From positions 17,985 through 81,984 of the forward strand of contig JBBARC010000007.1 of the NCBI GenBank assembly GCA_040400005.1: a DNA stretch of 64,000 bases, given 5' to 3'. The position numbers were made by a program, and so were the translations under genes. The notes beneath the pieces were generated by a model. The model was not told where the DNA came from and made no database searches. It saw nothing but the letters and a program-made list of their open reading frames with translations. Shown here in pieces: positions 51,131 to 59,771 of this stretch (positions are counted from its first letter, which is position 1; the number at the start of each line of letters is the position of its first letter). The DNA comes from JBBARC01 sp040400005. Lineage in GTDB: Bacteria > Pseudomonadota > Alphaproteobacteria > Acetobacterales > Acetobacteraceae.

Positions 51131-51790
51131 ATGGGCGGCGCTGACGGTATACCGATTAGCCTGGTGTTGGTCGCGGGGATCGCGGTTTTTCTGGGCCTCC
51201 GCCTGCGCAGTATTCTGGGCACGCGGGCAGGGTTTGAAGGCACGCCGCCCAACCCGCCAGTGATCGGGCGCGCCGCCGGGCCAGTGATCGATGTGGCGCC
51301 AGCCCCTGCCGGTGCTGCGCACCCAGCCCCCGATCCGGGCACCCCGGTGGGCCGCACGCTAACTGCCATGCACGTCATCGATGCGCGGTTTGACGCTGGC
51401 CATTTTCTCGCCGGCGCCGAGGCCGCGTTCAAGATGATCGTGGCAGCCTTTACCGCCGGCGCACGCGATAAATTGCGGCCCTTACTCACCGATGAGACGT
51501 TTAGGGCGTTTGATGGCGCCATTGCCGCACGCGAATCCGCCGGTGAAGTGCACCGCACTGAAATTAAAGAAATGCTGAACATCAAAATCGATGATGCCAA
51601 ATTGGCCGGCAATTTTGCCAGCATCACCGTGCGCTTTGTCAGCCGCCAGATTAACCTCACCGTGGGCGCCGATGGCAACCCGGTGGCGGGCACCGATGCG
51701 ATGACCGAAATTGTCGATGTCTGGACCTTCACCCGCGATCTCGGGGCTGCGGATCTAGCCTGGCGGCTGTCAGCGGCGTTGAGCGGTTAA
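51131..51790 (+). CDS. Tim44/TimA-like membrane-anchored adaptor protein
   Basis: 219 aa from ATG 51131, with GGGAG ten bases upstream. An N-terminal membrane anchor (ISLVLVAGIAVFLGLRLRSI) is followed by a Pro-rich linker, then a Tim44-like domain: FDAGHFLAGAEAAFKMIVAA, FTAGARDKLRPLLTDETFRA, and VDVWTFTRDLGAADLAWRL. In alphaproteobacteria this family (TimA) associates with membrane protein complexes and is the ancestor of the mitochondrial import factor Tim44. It precedes mltA, a common pairing. Confidence 0.9.
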   Translation: MGGADGIPISLVLVAGIAVFLGLRLRSILGTRAGFEGTPPNPPVIGRAAGPVIDVAPAPAGAAHPAPDPGTPVGRTLTAMHVIDARFDAGHFLAGAEAAFKMIVAAFTAGARDKLRPLLTDETFRAFDGAIAARESAGEVHRTEIKEMLNIKIDDAKLAGNFASITVRFVSRQINLTVGADGNPVAGTDAMTEIVDVWTFTRDLGAADLAWRLSAALSG

Positions 51791-51836
51791 GGTTGGAGCG
51801 GTTAAGGTTGGGGCGGCTGAGGTGGCGAGCGGCTAA

Positions 51837-53015
51837 ATGGGCGTGACGCGGGCGGCGACTCTGGCAGCGTCCCTGGCAGCGTCCCTGGCAGCGACCCTGG
51901 CGCTGGCTGGCTGTGTCACCGCCCCCAAACTGCCCGATGGCGCGCTGGTGGCGGTTGATTTTCTCGATATGCCGGGCTGGAAAACTGATACCATCGCCGA
52001 CGGCCTGCAGGCGCTGCGCACCGGCTGCGCCCGGCTAAAAACCCTGCCCGTCGATACAGCCCTGGGTGGGCTTGGCATTGCCCGCGCCTTGGGCGGCACG
52101 GCGGCAAGCTGGGCCAGCCCTTGCAGCGCCGCTGACGTGCTCGCCAGCGCCGATGACCAGGAAGCGCGGCAGTTTTTTGAAACCTGGTTTACCCCGTACA
52201 GGGTGGCAGGGCCGGCGCGCTACACCGGCTATTACGACCCCGAAATTGCCGGCAGTTTGGTCCGCACCGCCAATTTTACCGTGCCGGTGTATGGCCGGCC
52301 GGCCGATTTATTGGTTGGCCAAGCGCCAACCGATAGCACCACCTCGCGCGCCATGGGGCGGCTTTCGGCGGGGCATTTGGTGCCTTACTGGACGCGCGCC
52401 GAGATCGAAGCGGGGGCCATGGGCAGCGCCGCAACCCCGATTGCCTATGTCGCCAGTGCGGTCGATTTGTTTTTTCTGCAGGTGCAGGGATCGGGGCGCA
52501 TCCGCTTGCCCCATGGCGGGCTGGTACGGGTAGGTTTTGAGGCCAAAAACGGTCGCCCCTACACCCCGATCGGCCGGGTGCTGGTGGCCCGCGGGGCAAT
52601 CACCGCAGACCAGGTGAGCTTGCAAACCTTGCGCGCCTGGCTGCTGGCACACCCGAAAGAAGCGCCAGCGGTGATGGCGCAAAATCAGTCCTACGTGTTT
52701 TTCCGCTTGGTGCCCGATGCCGATCCCGCCCTGGGGCCGCCTGGTGCTCTGGGGGCGGCGCTCACCCCGCAGCGCTCGGCCGCCGTGGATCGGCGGTTTA
52801 TGCCGCTGGGGGCGCCACTGTTTGTCGATACGGTGGACCCGTTAACCGGCGATGCCTGGCGCCATGTGGTGATCGCCCAGGATTTGGGCAGCGATATCAA
52901 CGGGGCCGCGCGGGTGGATCTGTTTATGGGGGCGGGGGCGCAGGCGGAAGCGCGTGCTGGGCGCATGCATGGCGGCGGGGCGTTGTTTGTTTTGCTGCCG
53001 CGCGGACAGGATTAG
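51837..53015 (+). CDS. mltA: Membrane-bound lytic murein transglycosylase A
   Basis: 392 aa. A lipoprotein signal made of LAAS repeats ends in LALAGC (lipobox). The MltA double-psi barrel follows: TPYRVAGPARYTGYYDPEIA, YVASAVDLFFLQVQGSGRIR, YTPIGRVLVARGAI, NQSYVFFRLV, and the catalytic Asp region HVVIAQDLGSDINGAARVDL, then GAGAQAEARAGRMHG. It cleaves peptidoglycan to 1,6-anhydro products. Its signal peptide is encoded by a 12-bp tandem repeat. Confidence 0.95.
   Translation: MGVTRAATLAASLAASLAATLALAGCVTAPKLPDGALVAVDFLDMPGWKTDTIADGLQALRTGCARLKTLPVDTALGGLGIARALGGTAASWASPCSAADVLASADDQEARQFFETWFTPYRVAGPARYTGYYDPEIAGSLVRTANFTVPVYGRPADLLVGQAPTDSTTSRAMGRLSAGHLVPYWTRAEIEAGAMGSAATPIAYVASAVDLFFLQVQGSGRIRLPHGGLVRVGFEAKNGRPYTPIGRVLVARGAITADQVSLQTLRAWLLAHPKEAPAVMAQNQSYVFFRLVPDADPALGPPGALGAALTPQRSAAVDRRFMPLGAPLFVDTVDPLTGDAWRHVVIAQDLGSDINGAARVDLFMGAGAQAEARAGRMHGGGALFVLLPRGQD
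51861..51908 (+). repeat. 12-bp tandem repeat (4 copies) inside the mltA signal peptide
   Basis: CTGGCAGCGTCC is repeated twice exactly, then CTGGCAGCGACC and CTGGCGCTGGCT. It encodes LAAS-type units, the hydrophobic core of the lipoprotein signal. A related octamer-type duplication (GAGCGGTTAAGGTTG) lies just upstream near 51781-51812. Confidence 0.92.
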
Positions 53016-53046
53016 GGGACAATGCGTAAAGCGGCGTCCGAGTTGC

Positions 53047-53130
53047 CCGGCGGCGGTGCGCCCAAAAAGACGCCCCACGGCCCGTATTGGCCCGTTCGTC
53101 GCGGGTCAACACTTAAGCGGATCAGTATTA
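53047..53130 (+). repeat. Dispersed repeat, copy 2 (first copy at 6830-6914)
   Basis: CCCGGCGGCGGTGCGCCCAA begins a segment that aligns with 6830-6914 and contains the exact 18-mer GGGTCAACACTTAAGCGG (53102-53119). It fills the gap between mltA and the speE stop codon. A short conserved frame on the minus strand starts MLTRDERANTGRG. Confidence 0.6.
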
Positions 53131-53994
53131 CGGCAGCAGTTTTGCGATATACGGCGGCAGATTAAAACTGCCGGCATGGATCTCGGGCGTCCAGTATTGG
53201 GTGGTGCCCAAAATGCCCTGGCTTGCCGCGCGTTCGCGAATGGTGGCAACGGTTTCGCCGCCGATCGGCGCCGCCCCTTTGCCGGCGACGCCCAGGGTCA
53301 TGTAGCCGCCCACATAGGTCGGCACGGCTAGCACATAGGCAGTAACGCTGGGAAAAAACGCCCGGCGCCGCGCACTGGTGTCGCGCAGCTCGACATCCTG
53401 CATAAACGGCACGCCGCACTGGTTCACCACCAGGCCGTTGGCGGACAGGATGCGCGCGCAATTGGCATAAAATTCATCGGTGAACAGCACTTCACCAACC
53501 CCAATGGGATCGGTACTATCAACGATAATCACGTCAAAACTTTCGGCCGGCGCCTTTTTCACATAATCGATGCCGTCGCCAACAATCACATCGGCGCGCG
53601 GGTCGGTCCAGGCGCTGCCGCCGATATTGGGCAGGTATTCTTTCGACAGGCGGATCACATCGCCATCGATTTCCACCATCACCGCTTTTTCAACGCTGCG
53701 ATGCTGCAGCACGCGTTTCAGCACGCCGCCATCGCCGGCGCCAATAATCAGCACGTTTTTGGCCGCCCCATGCGCCAGCAGCGGCACGTGGGCGATCATT
53801 TCCTGATAAACGAACTCGTCCCGTTCGGTGATTTGAATGCAGCCATCCAGCACCATCACCCGGCCATGCGAGCTGCTCTCAAAAATCACGATATCCTGAA
53901 AATGGCTCTGCACGCGGGCCAACTCGCGGGTCACCATAAAACGCTGGCCCCAATCGGGGTACAAAGTTTCGTTCAGCCAGATATCGGTCGCCAT
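53128..53994 (-). CDS. speE: Spermidine synthase
   Basis: 288 aa from ATG 53994. The N-terminal strand domain (NETLYPDWGQRFMVTREL, HGRVMVLDGCIQITERDEFV) precedes the methyltransferase-like fold with VLIIGAGDGGVLKRVLQH, the acidic pocket VMVEIDGDVIRLSKEYLP and FDVIIVDSTDPIGVGEVLF. These hold the Asp residues that bind decarboxylated S-adenosylmethionine and putrescine. It transfers an aminopropyl group to make spermidine. It follows speD on the same strand with a 166-base gap. Together they give a complete aminopropylation step. Confidence 0.97.
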   Translation of the reverse strand: MATDIWLNETLYPDWGQRFMVTRELARVQSHFQDIVIFESSSHGRVMVLDGCIQITERDEFVYQEMIAHVPLLAHGAAKNVLIIGAGDGGVLKRVLQHRSVEKAVMVEIDGDVIRLSKEYLPNIGGSAWTDPRADVIVGDGIDYVKKAPAESFDVIIVDSTDPIGVGEVLFTDEFYANCARILSANGLVVNQCGVPFMQDVELRDTSARRRAFFPSVTAYVLAVPTYVGGYMTLGVAGKGAAPIGGETVATIRERAASQGILGTTQYWTPEIHAGSFNLPPYIAKLLP

Positions 53995-54160
53995 GACGTG
54001 AAAACTCCGCAAGCGCCAGGGTGCGTGCCCGGGCCGCTTGCTTGGATGGTGTATGTAAAGAGCGCGGGCAGGGCACGGGCGCGCAGATGCGCAACCCGGC
54101 CCATTGGCGTTGATGTTAACTAAACAAACCGCCGGCGGCGATTAAGCCGCCGGCATTTGG

Positions 54161-54628
54161 TTAGAACACGCGGCCGCGCCGTTGTTCGTCGAGTTCGATA
54201 CGATCGGGATGGAACGCCGCTTGCAGCACCGGTATCGCCTTGTGCGGATCGCAATCACCACACATGAAAATATCAATCGCCGCAAAATTGCGTTCTGGCC
54301 ACGTATGGATCGAGATATGGCTTTCCGCCAGCACAACCACGCCCGACACGCCACCATTGGGGGTGAAGTGATGGAAATGACTGTGCAAGATGGTAGCACC
54401 TGCTACCACCGCCCCATGGCGTAACGCCGCATCGATCAGTGCGGGCTGATCCAGATTACTGGCGCCCCACAGATCCACGAGCAGATGTGTGCCGGCAAAC
54501 TTCATGCCGTCACGCTCAACAAAATAATCCGTTCGCTCCTCACCCGAATGCTGCGGGAAAGAAACGTTGTTGCTCTGGTTCTCGCTCGGGAAATCCGAGA
54601 CCATCCCCAGTTCAGCAAGTGCGTTCAT
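54161..54628 (-). CDS. speD: S-adenosylmethionine decarboxylase proenzyme
   Basis: 155 aa from ATG 54628 (AGGAG six bases upstream). The self-processing site is LAESHISIHTWPE: cleavage before the Ser makes the pyruvoyl group. The substrate-binding His/Cys segment IFMCGDCDPHKAI and the metal-free LLVDLWGASNL complete the SpeH-type pattern. It supplies decarboxylated SAM to SpeE. An N-terminal extension of about 30 residues relative to Thermotoga-type enzymes is seen. No SAM-riboswitch-like structure is evident in its leader. Confidence 0.96.
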   Translation of the reverse strand: MNALAELGMVSDFPSENQSNNVSFPQHSGEERTDYFVERDGMKFAGTHLLVDLWGASNLDQPALIDAALRHGAVVAGATILHSHFHHFTPNGGVSGVVVLAESHISIHTWPERNFAAIDIFMCGDCDPHKAIPVLQAAFHPDRIELDEQRRGRVF

Positions 54629-54680
54629 CACGTACTCCTAATCCAGTAGATGGCCTGTTGGGCTTTCGCCCCCTTGGGCC

Positions 54681-54713
54681 AAGGAGGGGGGGCTTAAGGC
54701 ACCCCCCCCCCTT
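54681..54713 (-). terminator. G/C-tract hairpin downstream of the flagellar operon
   Basis: AAGGAGGGGGGGC and the reverse-complementary CCCCCCCCCCTT arm enclose a short TTAAGGCA loop. It lies between the stop of the TPR-like flagellar gene and the speD start, so on the minus strand it probably ends the flagellar/chemotaxis transcript. Confidence 0.55.
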
Positions 54714-54790
54714 AGCAAGAGGAATTTTTGCCAATTTGTGTGACAATTTGCCCGGAGCCTCAAAAATGGCGGGAAAGTGCCGTTTTGCGC

Positions 54791-57700
54791 TTAGTGCGCG
54801 CGCACCAGATCTGCACCAAGATTGGCACTGGCAGCGCGCGACGCGGCAAGCTCGGTGGCGGCGCGGGGCAAATCGGTGGGGGTTGCCACCGTGGTTTCGG
54901 TGATCACGGCAAACAGATCGGCGTGCGGCCCGGGCGAGAATCGCCCCGCCCATTCGCGATGCAGGGCGGCAAGTGCTGCTTTGTTGCGGCTTTGGGCGGT
55001 CGCGGCGGCTAGGCGCAGCACAATATCTTCGGCGGGTTTGGGGATCATGCCCGCGGGTGGAACGATAGCCGCCAGTAGCTGGGTTAAGCTTTGACGAGCT
55101 GCCGCAAAATCCTGCTGATCAGATTCCATCTCGGCGCGCATATCCAAAGCTGCGGTATCGGTGGTGTTGGCCAACGCCTGACGGGCCGCAGGAAAATCGC
55201 CGGTGCTGCTGTTGGCGCGGGCACGGACCAAACTGCGGGCGTTTGCCTGGGGGGTGGACATGCCGGCGGGGTTAGCCGGTTCGGTCGCCGCCAGCATCGC
55301 CAGTGCGCCGGGCCCGTTGCTTTGGTCCAGTGCCAGCTGCGCCAGCCGGTTGCCAAGATCGGCGCGCACGGCTGGGCCGGTCGCGGCGGCCAGCATACGG
55401 GCCATAATCGGGCGCGCGCGCGCGGGCAGATCAAGCGCCATCAGCCGGTCCAACAGCAGGGGGGCGAGCGCCTGGGCGGTGTCGTCGATCGCCAGCAGGT
55501 CGGCGTTATCATCCAGCAGCGCAACCAGGTCGAACGGCGAAATGGTGGCGGCCGTGCCAGCGGCGGCAAGCTTAACCAGCACATCATGTTCGGCGCGACG
55601 CAGCTTTGGTAGCGATTGCGGATACAAAATTTCGGCTTGGCGCAGCGCGGTGAGCGCTTGGCGCCAGGCACCGTTTTCGGCGGCGAGGCCGGCCAGCGCC
55701 AGGCGGGCGGCAAGCTCAGTCTCATCACCGCGCCAGGCGAACAGGGTCGCATCAAGGGCGGCGGCGGCGGCGGCGGTGTTCAGGCGGCCTTGTGCGTGAT
55801 CGCGCAGCACTTTGGCCAGGCGGGCGCGCGCCGCATCGCGCCGGTCGGGGCCGTAAATGGCAGCACCCAGGCGCACGTCGGCGGTGGCGTTGCTTGCTGC
55901 GTTATTGGCGGCGTTATTGGCGGCGTTGCCTGGGGCGGGGGCACCGGTGGGCGCGTGATCGGCGGCGAGCATCGCCACCCGGGCGCGCGCATAAGCAAGG
56001 TTCGACGGTGGCGGCTGGTTGTTTGCGTGCGCGAATTGGTCGGCAGCGGCAACCAGGGCTGCCAGCGGGCCAGGTGCTAAGCGGTCAACAATGGCGGGCA
56101 GTAAGCGGGCGCGCAAAGCCTGCGGGTAGGTCAGCGCCAGCGGCCAAAGCTGCGCCAGCGTGCCGGTGAGGGCTGCCTGGCTGGCGTGGGTGGCATCAGC
56201 GATGGCGGAATCGGCCGCTGTCGTATCGCGATCTGGCGTGGTGATGGCGCGCCAAAAATCGATATCGTCGGTGTGGCCTAAGCTTGCGGCGGCAAACGGG
56301 GTTGCGGTTTGCGGCCGGCCGGCCAGCCAGGCAGCAATCGCCTGCAGCGCCGGTGTTTGCGGATCGGCGGCAAGCGTGGGGTCTTCGCTAGTCGCAATAT
56401 CCAGCACCGCCAACGCATCGTGGCCCAGGCCGAGTGCCAGCAGGCCCAAGGCCTGGCGGGTGCGGGCGCCGGCGCGCGCCAGGGCGGGGGTGCCGGCCAC
56501 CTCGGCTAGGGTAATGGCGGCCCGCGCACGCAAGGCCGCCACCGGCAGATCGGGTAGGTCAAACCTCCGGGTCATCGCGCTGCCAGGCAGCAGTGTGCTG
56601 CCGCTATCGCCATCCACCAGTGCCAGGGGGACAGCACCGGTGGACGCGATGGTAAACCCGCCGCGCCCGGTGGTGAGTGCGACGCGATCAGCAAACGGTT
56701 GCACCGCAACCCCAAGGGCTGTGCGCAGCAGGGTGAAGTCGGCCATGTGGCGGGGGGCTGCGATGTTTTGCGCATCGCCGCGCTGGGTACCGATCAGCAG
56801 CTGCGCGCCAGTAAGCCGATCGGGCACCACGACGATGGCGTTAGCATCGGAGGTGAGCAAATGCATGGCGCCGTCCCGAGTGGTGGCGGTTATCGGTTCG
56901 GACAGGCTGGTTTGTTCGCTCAGCACGCAAACCCAGCCGTCGGGCCTGCGCACCAGGCGCAGCATGTGGCCGGGCGGCACAGGAATGTCGATGAGGGTTG
57001 CGCTTCTGAGCGAAATTTTCGTGGCGCTGCCAAAAAACCTATCGTCGCGTAAGGGGGATAAATCGATTGGGTCGGGCTGATCGAAAATCAAATAGGCAAC
57101 GCCGCCGCGCAGATAGGCGGCAGCGCCCACCTCGATGCCGTAAGGCAATAAAAACGCCGGCCCGCCGAGGGTTGCATCGGCCAAACGCACCGCACCTAGC
57201 GCTTGCGGTTGTTGCGGTTGTTGCGGTTGTTGCGGGGATGGCGGTGGCGGTGTGGTATCGGCACGCGCCGGCTCGGGACGTGAGGGATCTGAACGTGAGG
57301 GTTCTGAACCTGATGGTTCTGGGCGCGCGGGCGTTGGCGGCACCATGATAGCCGCAACGGTTGGCGGCGGTGGCGCTGCCGGTGAAACCTGCGCGGTTAA
57401 CACCGGCATGGCGGCCGGCGTGGTGATCCGCACGATGATGGTGCGGTTTGTTTGGCTGACATCTGCCTGCGCGCCGGGGGCCAGGGTAATGATGGCGCTG
57501 CCAATGAAGCTGGTAAGGTTGGTAATACCGCTGGGCAGGGCGGCTTTTAAGCGCCCAACCTGGCCTGCCCCGGGCAGGGTTAGGCTCAGGGCATCTCCGT
57601 GCCGCGCTGTGGTGAATCCGCCGGAATCGTGTCGCACAAACAGCAATTGTCCAGCACTTTGGGGGCTTTGCCCATCGCCGCTGGCGGCGGGTGCGCTGAC

Positions 57701-57949
57701 ATCGACCGCCGGCCCGGCCACGGCGCCGGCCGGCGCCGCCACAACGGGTGCAGCCGCCAACAAGGCGCAAACGGCGGCAAGCACCGTGCCAATCGGTATG
57801 CAAAAAGGGCGTAAGTGGCGCCTCCATACGCAAAAACGGCGCCAGTGGCGTTTCCATTCGCAAAAACGGCGCCAGTGGCGTTTCCATTCGCAAGAACGGC
57901 GCCAGTGGCGTTTCCATTCGCAAGAACGACGCCAGTGGCGCCCGGGCAT
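54791..57949 (-). CDS. Large TPR-like protein at the end of the flagellar switch operon
   Basis: 1052 aa, no named family. The ATG overlaps the cheZ stop (TAATG). Residues 4-45 are nearly identical 10-residue repeats (HWRRSCEWKR and variants). A hydrophobic segment follows (VLAAVCALLAAAPVVAAPAG), acting as signal or anchor. Residues 90-170 are beta-rich (LLFVRHDSGGFTTARHGD, SLTLPGAGQVGRLKAAL). A proline-rich linker with QPQQPQQPQ follows, then a second beta-rich part to about residue 430. From about residue 480 the protein is helical and TPR-like (LGLLALGLGHDALAVLDIAT, WRQALTALRQAEILYPQSLP). Position and topology suggest a periplasmic motility factor. This is inference from context. Confidence 0.7.
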   Translation of the reverse strand: MPGRHWRRSCEWKRHWRRSCEWKRHWRRFCEWKRHWRRFCVWRRHLRPFCIPIGTVLAAVCALLAAAPVVAAPAGAVAGPAVDVSAPAASGDGQSPQSAGQLLFVRHDSGGFTTARHGDALSLTLPGAGQVGRLKAALPSGITNLTSFIGSAIITLAPGAQADVSQTNRTIIVRITTPAAMPVLTAQVSPAAPPPPTVAAIMVPPTPARPEPSGSEPSRSDPSRPEPARADTTPPPPSPQQPQQPQQPQALGAVRLADATLGGPAFLLPYGIEVGAAAYLRGGVAYLIFDQPDPIDLSPLRDDRFFGSATKISLRSATLIDIPVPPGHMLRLVRRPDGWVCVLSEQTSLSEPITATTRDGAMHLLTSDANAIVVVPDRLTGAQLLIGTQRGDAQNIAAPRHMADFTLLRTALGVAVQPFADRVALTTGRGGFTIASTGAVPLALVDGDSGSTLLPGSAMTRRFDLPDLPVAALRARAAITLAEVAGTPALARAGARTRQALGLLALGLGHDALAVLDIATSEDPTLAADPQTPALQAIAAWLAGRPQTATPFAAASLGHTDDIDFWRAITTPDRDTTAADSAIADATHASQAALTGTLAQLWPLALTYPQALRARLLPAIVDRLAPGPLAALVAAADQFAHANNQPPPSNLAYARARVAMLAADHAPTGAPAPGNAANNAANNAASNATADVRLGAAIYGPDRRDAARARLAKVLRDHAQGRLNTAAAAAALDATLFAWRGDETELAARLALAGLAAENGAWRQALTALRQAEILYPQSLPKLRRAEHDVLVKLAAAGTAATISPFDLVALLDDNADLLAIDDTAQALAPLLLDRLMALDLPARARPIMARMLAAATGPAVRADLGNRLAQLALDQSNGPGALAMLAATEPANPAGMSTPQANARSLVRARANSSTGDFPAARQALANTTDTAALDMRAEMESDQQDFAAARQSLTQLLAAIVPPAGMIPKPAEDIVLRLAAATAQSRNKAALAALHREWAGRFSPGPHADLFAVITETTVATPTDLPRAATELAASRAASANLGADLVRAH
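57799..57943 (-). repeat. 30-bp tandem repeat (4.8 copies) at the 5' end of the TPR-like flagellar gene
   Basis: Units starting CGCAAAAACGGCGCCAGTGG and ending CGTTTCCATT repeat at exact 30-base intervals (57829, 57859, 57889, 57919), with a diverged first unit at 57799. In the gene frame they encode 10-residue basic/aromatic repeats just before the signal segment. The number of units is a multiple of three bases, so copy number can vary without a frameshift. Confidence 0.95.
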
Positions 57950-58602
57950 TAGTCGAAGCTCGCCAGCAAGGCATCGATGCCGGATTGGTCCATGGCGCTG
58001 GTCGGCAGTTGCGGGCCATTGAGCAGGCTGGTCGCATCCTCCGCCGGCCGTGGCGGTGCGGCGCCCAGATCATCGCGGTGGAAGACGTTGATGATATGAT
58101 TGACCTTGGTTTCGATCGCTTTGAGGGTTGCCACCACTTTGGTGATACGCTGGCCGGTAATATCCTGAAAGCTGCAAGCCTCGTAAATGCGCGTGGTCAC
58201 ATCCTGCAGGGCGCGGCTGGTGGCCTCGTCTAAACTTGGTGCCAGCGCATCGAGGGATTCGCAGGCTTCCAGGATGGTATCAGTGGCGCACGCGGTGTGG
58301 ACGACGATGGCATCAAGTTCGTCGGTGGCGGATGGAATGTGGCTGGCGGTGATATCATCCGCCTGCAACGCCGCGATTTCAGCCCGCGCATTGGCAACTG
58401 TTTTCGCAAGATCTTCTACTTCTGCTAGCAGCGCGGTTTCGTTAACCGAGAGATCGCCGTGCATGGTCAGCAGAATGGCACGCACGATATCGGCTACCAT
58501 ATCGGGCTGCGCGGCGGGGTAGGTGGTGCGCAGATGCGCCAGCCTGCGGGCCAGGATCTGCGTATCGGGCAAAGCGCTAGGCAGCGGTTTGGGGTTATGC
58601 AT
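57949..58602 (-). CDS. cheZ: Chemotaxis phosphatase CheZ
   Basis: 217 aa from ATG 58602. The catalytic/CheY-P contact motif is EACSFQDITGQRITKVVATL, whose Asp and Gln carry out dephosphorylation of CheY-P. The C-terminal AMDQSGIDALLASFD is the CheY-tethering peptide with the terminal Phe-Asp. The remainder is a long coiled helix (LLAEVEDLAKTVANARAEIA). It overlaps cheY by eight bases and the TPR-like gene by one codon. Confidence 0.93.
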   Translation of the reverse strand: MHNPKPLPSALPDTQILARRLAHLRTTYPAAQPDMVADIVRAILLTMHGDLSVNETALLAEVEDLAKTVANARAEIAALQADDITASHIPSATDELDAIVVHTACATDTILEACESLDALAPSLDEATSRALQDVTTRIYEACSFQDITGQRITKVVATLKAIETKVNHIINVFHRDDLGAAPPRPAEDATSLLNGPQLPTSAMDQSGIDALLASFD

Positions 58603-58981
58603 GGCCAAGCACCTTTTCGATTTTTTCGCGCAAGGTTTCGGCGTTAAACGGTTTGACAATGTAGTTGGAAACCCCCGCCTGCTTGGCGGCGATAACGTTC
58701 TCGGTTTTGCTTTCAGCAGTAATCATAATGAACGGCATGGTTTTTAGCCGGGCATCCTGGCGTACCTCCTGTAGCAATTCGAGGCCGGTCATCGGCTGCA
58801 TGTTCCAATCGCTAATCACCAGGCCAAACGGGCTGGCGCGCAGTTTGGCCAGCGCCTCGGCCCCGTCGCTGGCTTCTTCCACGTTGTTAAAATCGATTTG
58901 CTTGAGCAGGTTGCGGATAATGCGCAGCATCGTTTTGTAATCATCGACGATCAGCACATTCATCGATTTATCAATGGCCAT
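58595..58981 (-). CDS. cheY: CheY-type response regulator
   Basis: 128 aa from ATG 58981. Receiver fold: acidic pair in VLIVDDYKTMLRIIRNLL, phosphorylated Asp in VISDWNMQPMTGLELL, Thr/Ala switch in IMITAESKTENVI and the Lys in NYIVKPFNAETL. No output domain, so it acts by binding FliM. It lies in the same transcript as fliM, motE and cheZ. The ATG at 58981 is preferred over an upstream TTG. Confidence 0.95.
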   Translation of the reverse strand: MAIDKSMNVLIVDDYKTMLRIIRNLLKQIDFNNVEEASDGAEALAKLRASPFGLVISDWNMQPMTGLELLQEVRQDARLKTMPFIMITAESKTENVIAAKQAGVSNYIVKPFNAETLREKIEKVLGHA

Positions 58982-59011
58982 GGGCAATCCTTGTGTGATG
59001 CGGGCGTAAAA

Positions 59012-59770
59012 TTAGGGTTGAGCGGTGAGGTTGGCCGGCGGCGCGGCGGCGGGCGTATCAGCAAGCGTCACCGCGCGGTTGCGCATCGCCGCTAGGTTTT
59101 GGGTCGCAAGGCGGGCACGATCAGGGTTCATCGCGGCCAGCACGCTGGCAATTTTGCGCGGCTGCATGCGATCCAACACCCCCAGCAGCACCGGCATATC
59201 CAGCGCATCGAAAATAACCGCGGCATCGCGCGGTTTCATCTGTTCGTAGATTTTCACCAGGCCGGCCCAATTTTCCGCATCATGGGCGCGCCGCGCGGTA
59301 TCAAGGGTTTCCAGCCGGGTTTGCAGGGCGGCGAGATCGTGCACCCGTTCATCGAGTTTACTTTGTGCGGCCGCCATGATGGCGGCGCGCGTATCAAGCG
59401 CGCGGGCACGGACATCGATCGCGTCGCGCCGCGCGCGCAGGTCTTGCAGTAACTGGCGTTCGCCAGCGCTTGGGGCGGCGGCATCGGCGCCAGCAGATCC
59501 ATCGGGCGGCAGCGATGCTGCGGGCAGCACTGGTGGGGGCAGTGCGGGTTGGGAAACCGTTGATGGCGTTACCTGGTTGGGCGCGAGCAGGCCGGGCGCA
59601 GGCAGGCTGGGTGCGGGCAAGCTGGGGGCCGCGATTGGCGCCGGGCTTGCCTCACTGCTGGCGGCCAATACCAATGTGCTGGATCGCCACACCAGCATAA
59701 ATCCCATCACCGCCATGGTGACTGGCAACAGGCGCGGACGTTTGAGAAAATCTTGCGCCAGTTGCGCCAT
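59012..59770 (-). CDS. motE: MotE-family flagellar/motility protein
   Basis: 252 aa. An N-terminal membrane segment (LLPVTMAVMGFMLVWRSSTL) is followed by a Pro/Ala-rich linker containing tandem SLPAP units, then a coiled-coil (LLQDLRARRDAIDVRARALD). The MgtE-N-like C-terminal domain is VKIYEQMKPRDAAVIFDALD with VLLGVLDRMQPRKIASVLAA. MotE acts as a periplasmic chaperone for MotC in Rhizobium. In this lineage it sits in the fliL-fliM cluster and may play a similar role. It starts one base behind the DUF6468 stop. Confidence 0.85.
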   Translation of the reverse strand: MAQLAQDFLKRPRLLPVTMAVMGFMLVWRSSTLVLAASSEASPAPIAAPSLPAPSLPAPGLLAPNQVTPSTVSQPALPPPVLPAASLPPDGSAGADAAAPSAGERQLLQDLRARRDAIDVRARALDTRAAIMAAAQSKLDERVHDLAALQTRLETLDTARRAHDAENWAGLVKIYEQMKPRDAAVIFDALDMPVLLGVLDRMQPRKIASVLAAMNPDRARLATQNLAAMRNRAVTLADTPAAAPPANLTAQP

Positions 59771-59771
59771 G

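Noticed and set aside
54632..54790. SAM riboswitch before speD
   Set aside because: The leader is dominated by G/C tracts and lacks the conserved SAM-II or SAM-I core sequences; the hairpin fits a terminator of the preceding operon.
57799..57943. CRISPR-like periodic repeat
   Set aside because: The units are directly adjacent with no unique spacers, lie inside an open frame, and no cas genes are near.
57039..58073. Minus-strand open frame of 344 codons across the tandem repeat
   Set aside because: It overlaps cheZ and the TPR-like gene in another frame and is open because of the repeat and high GC; codon positions favour the longer gene.
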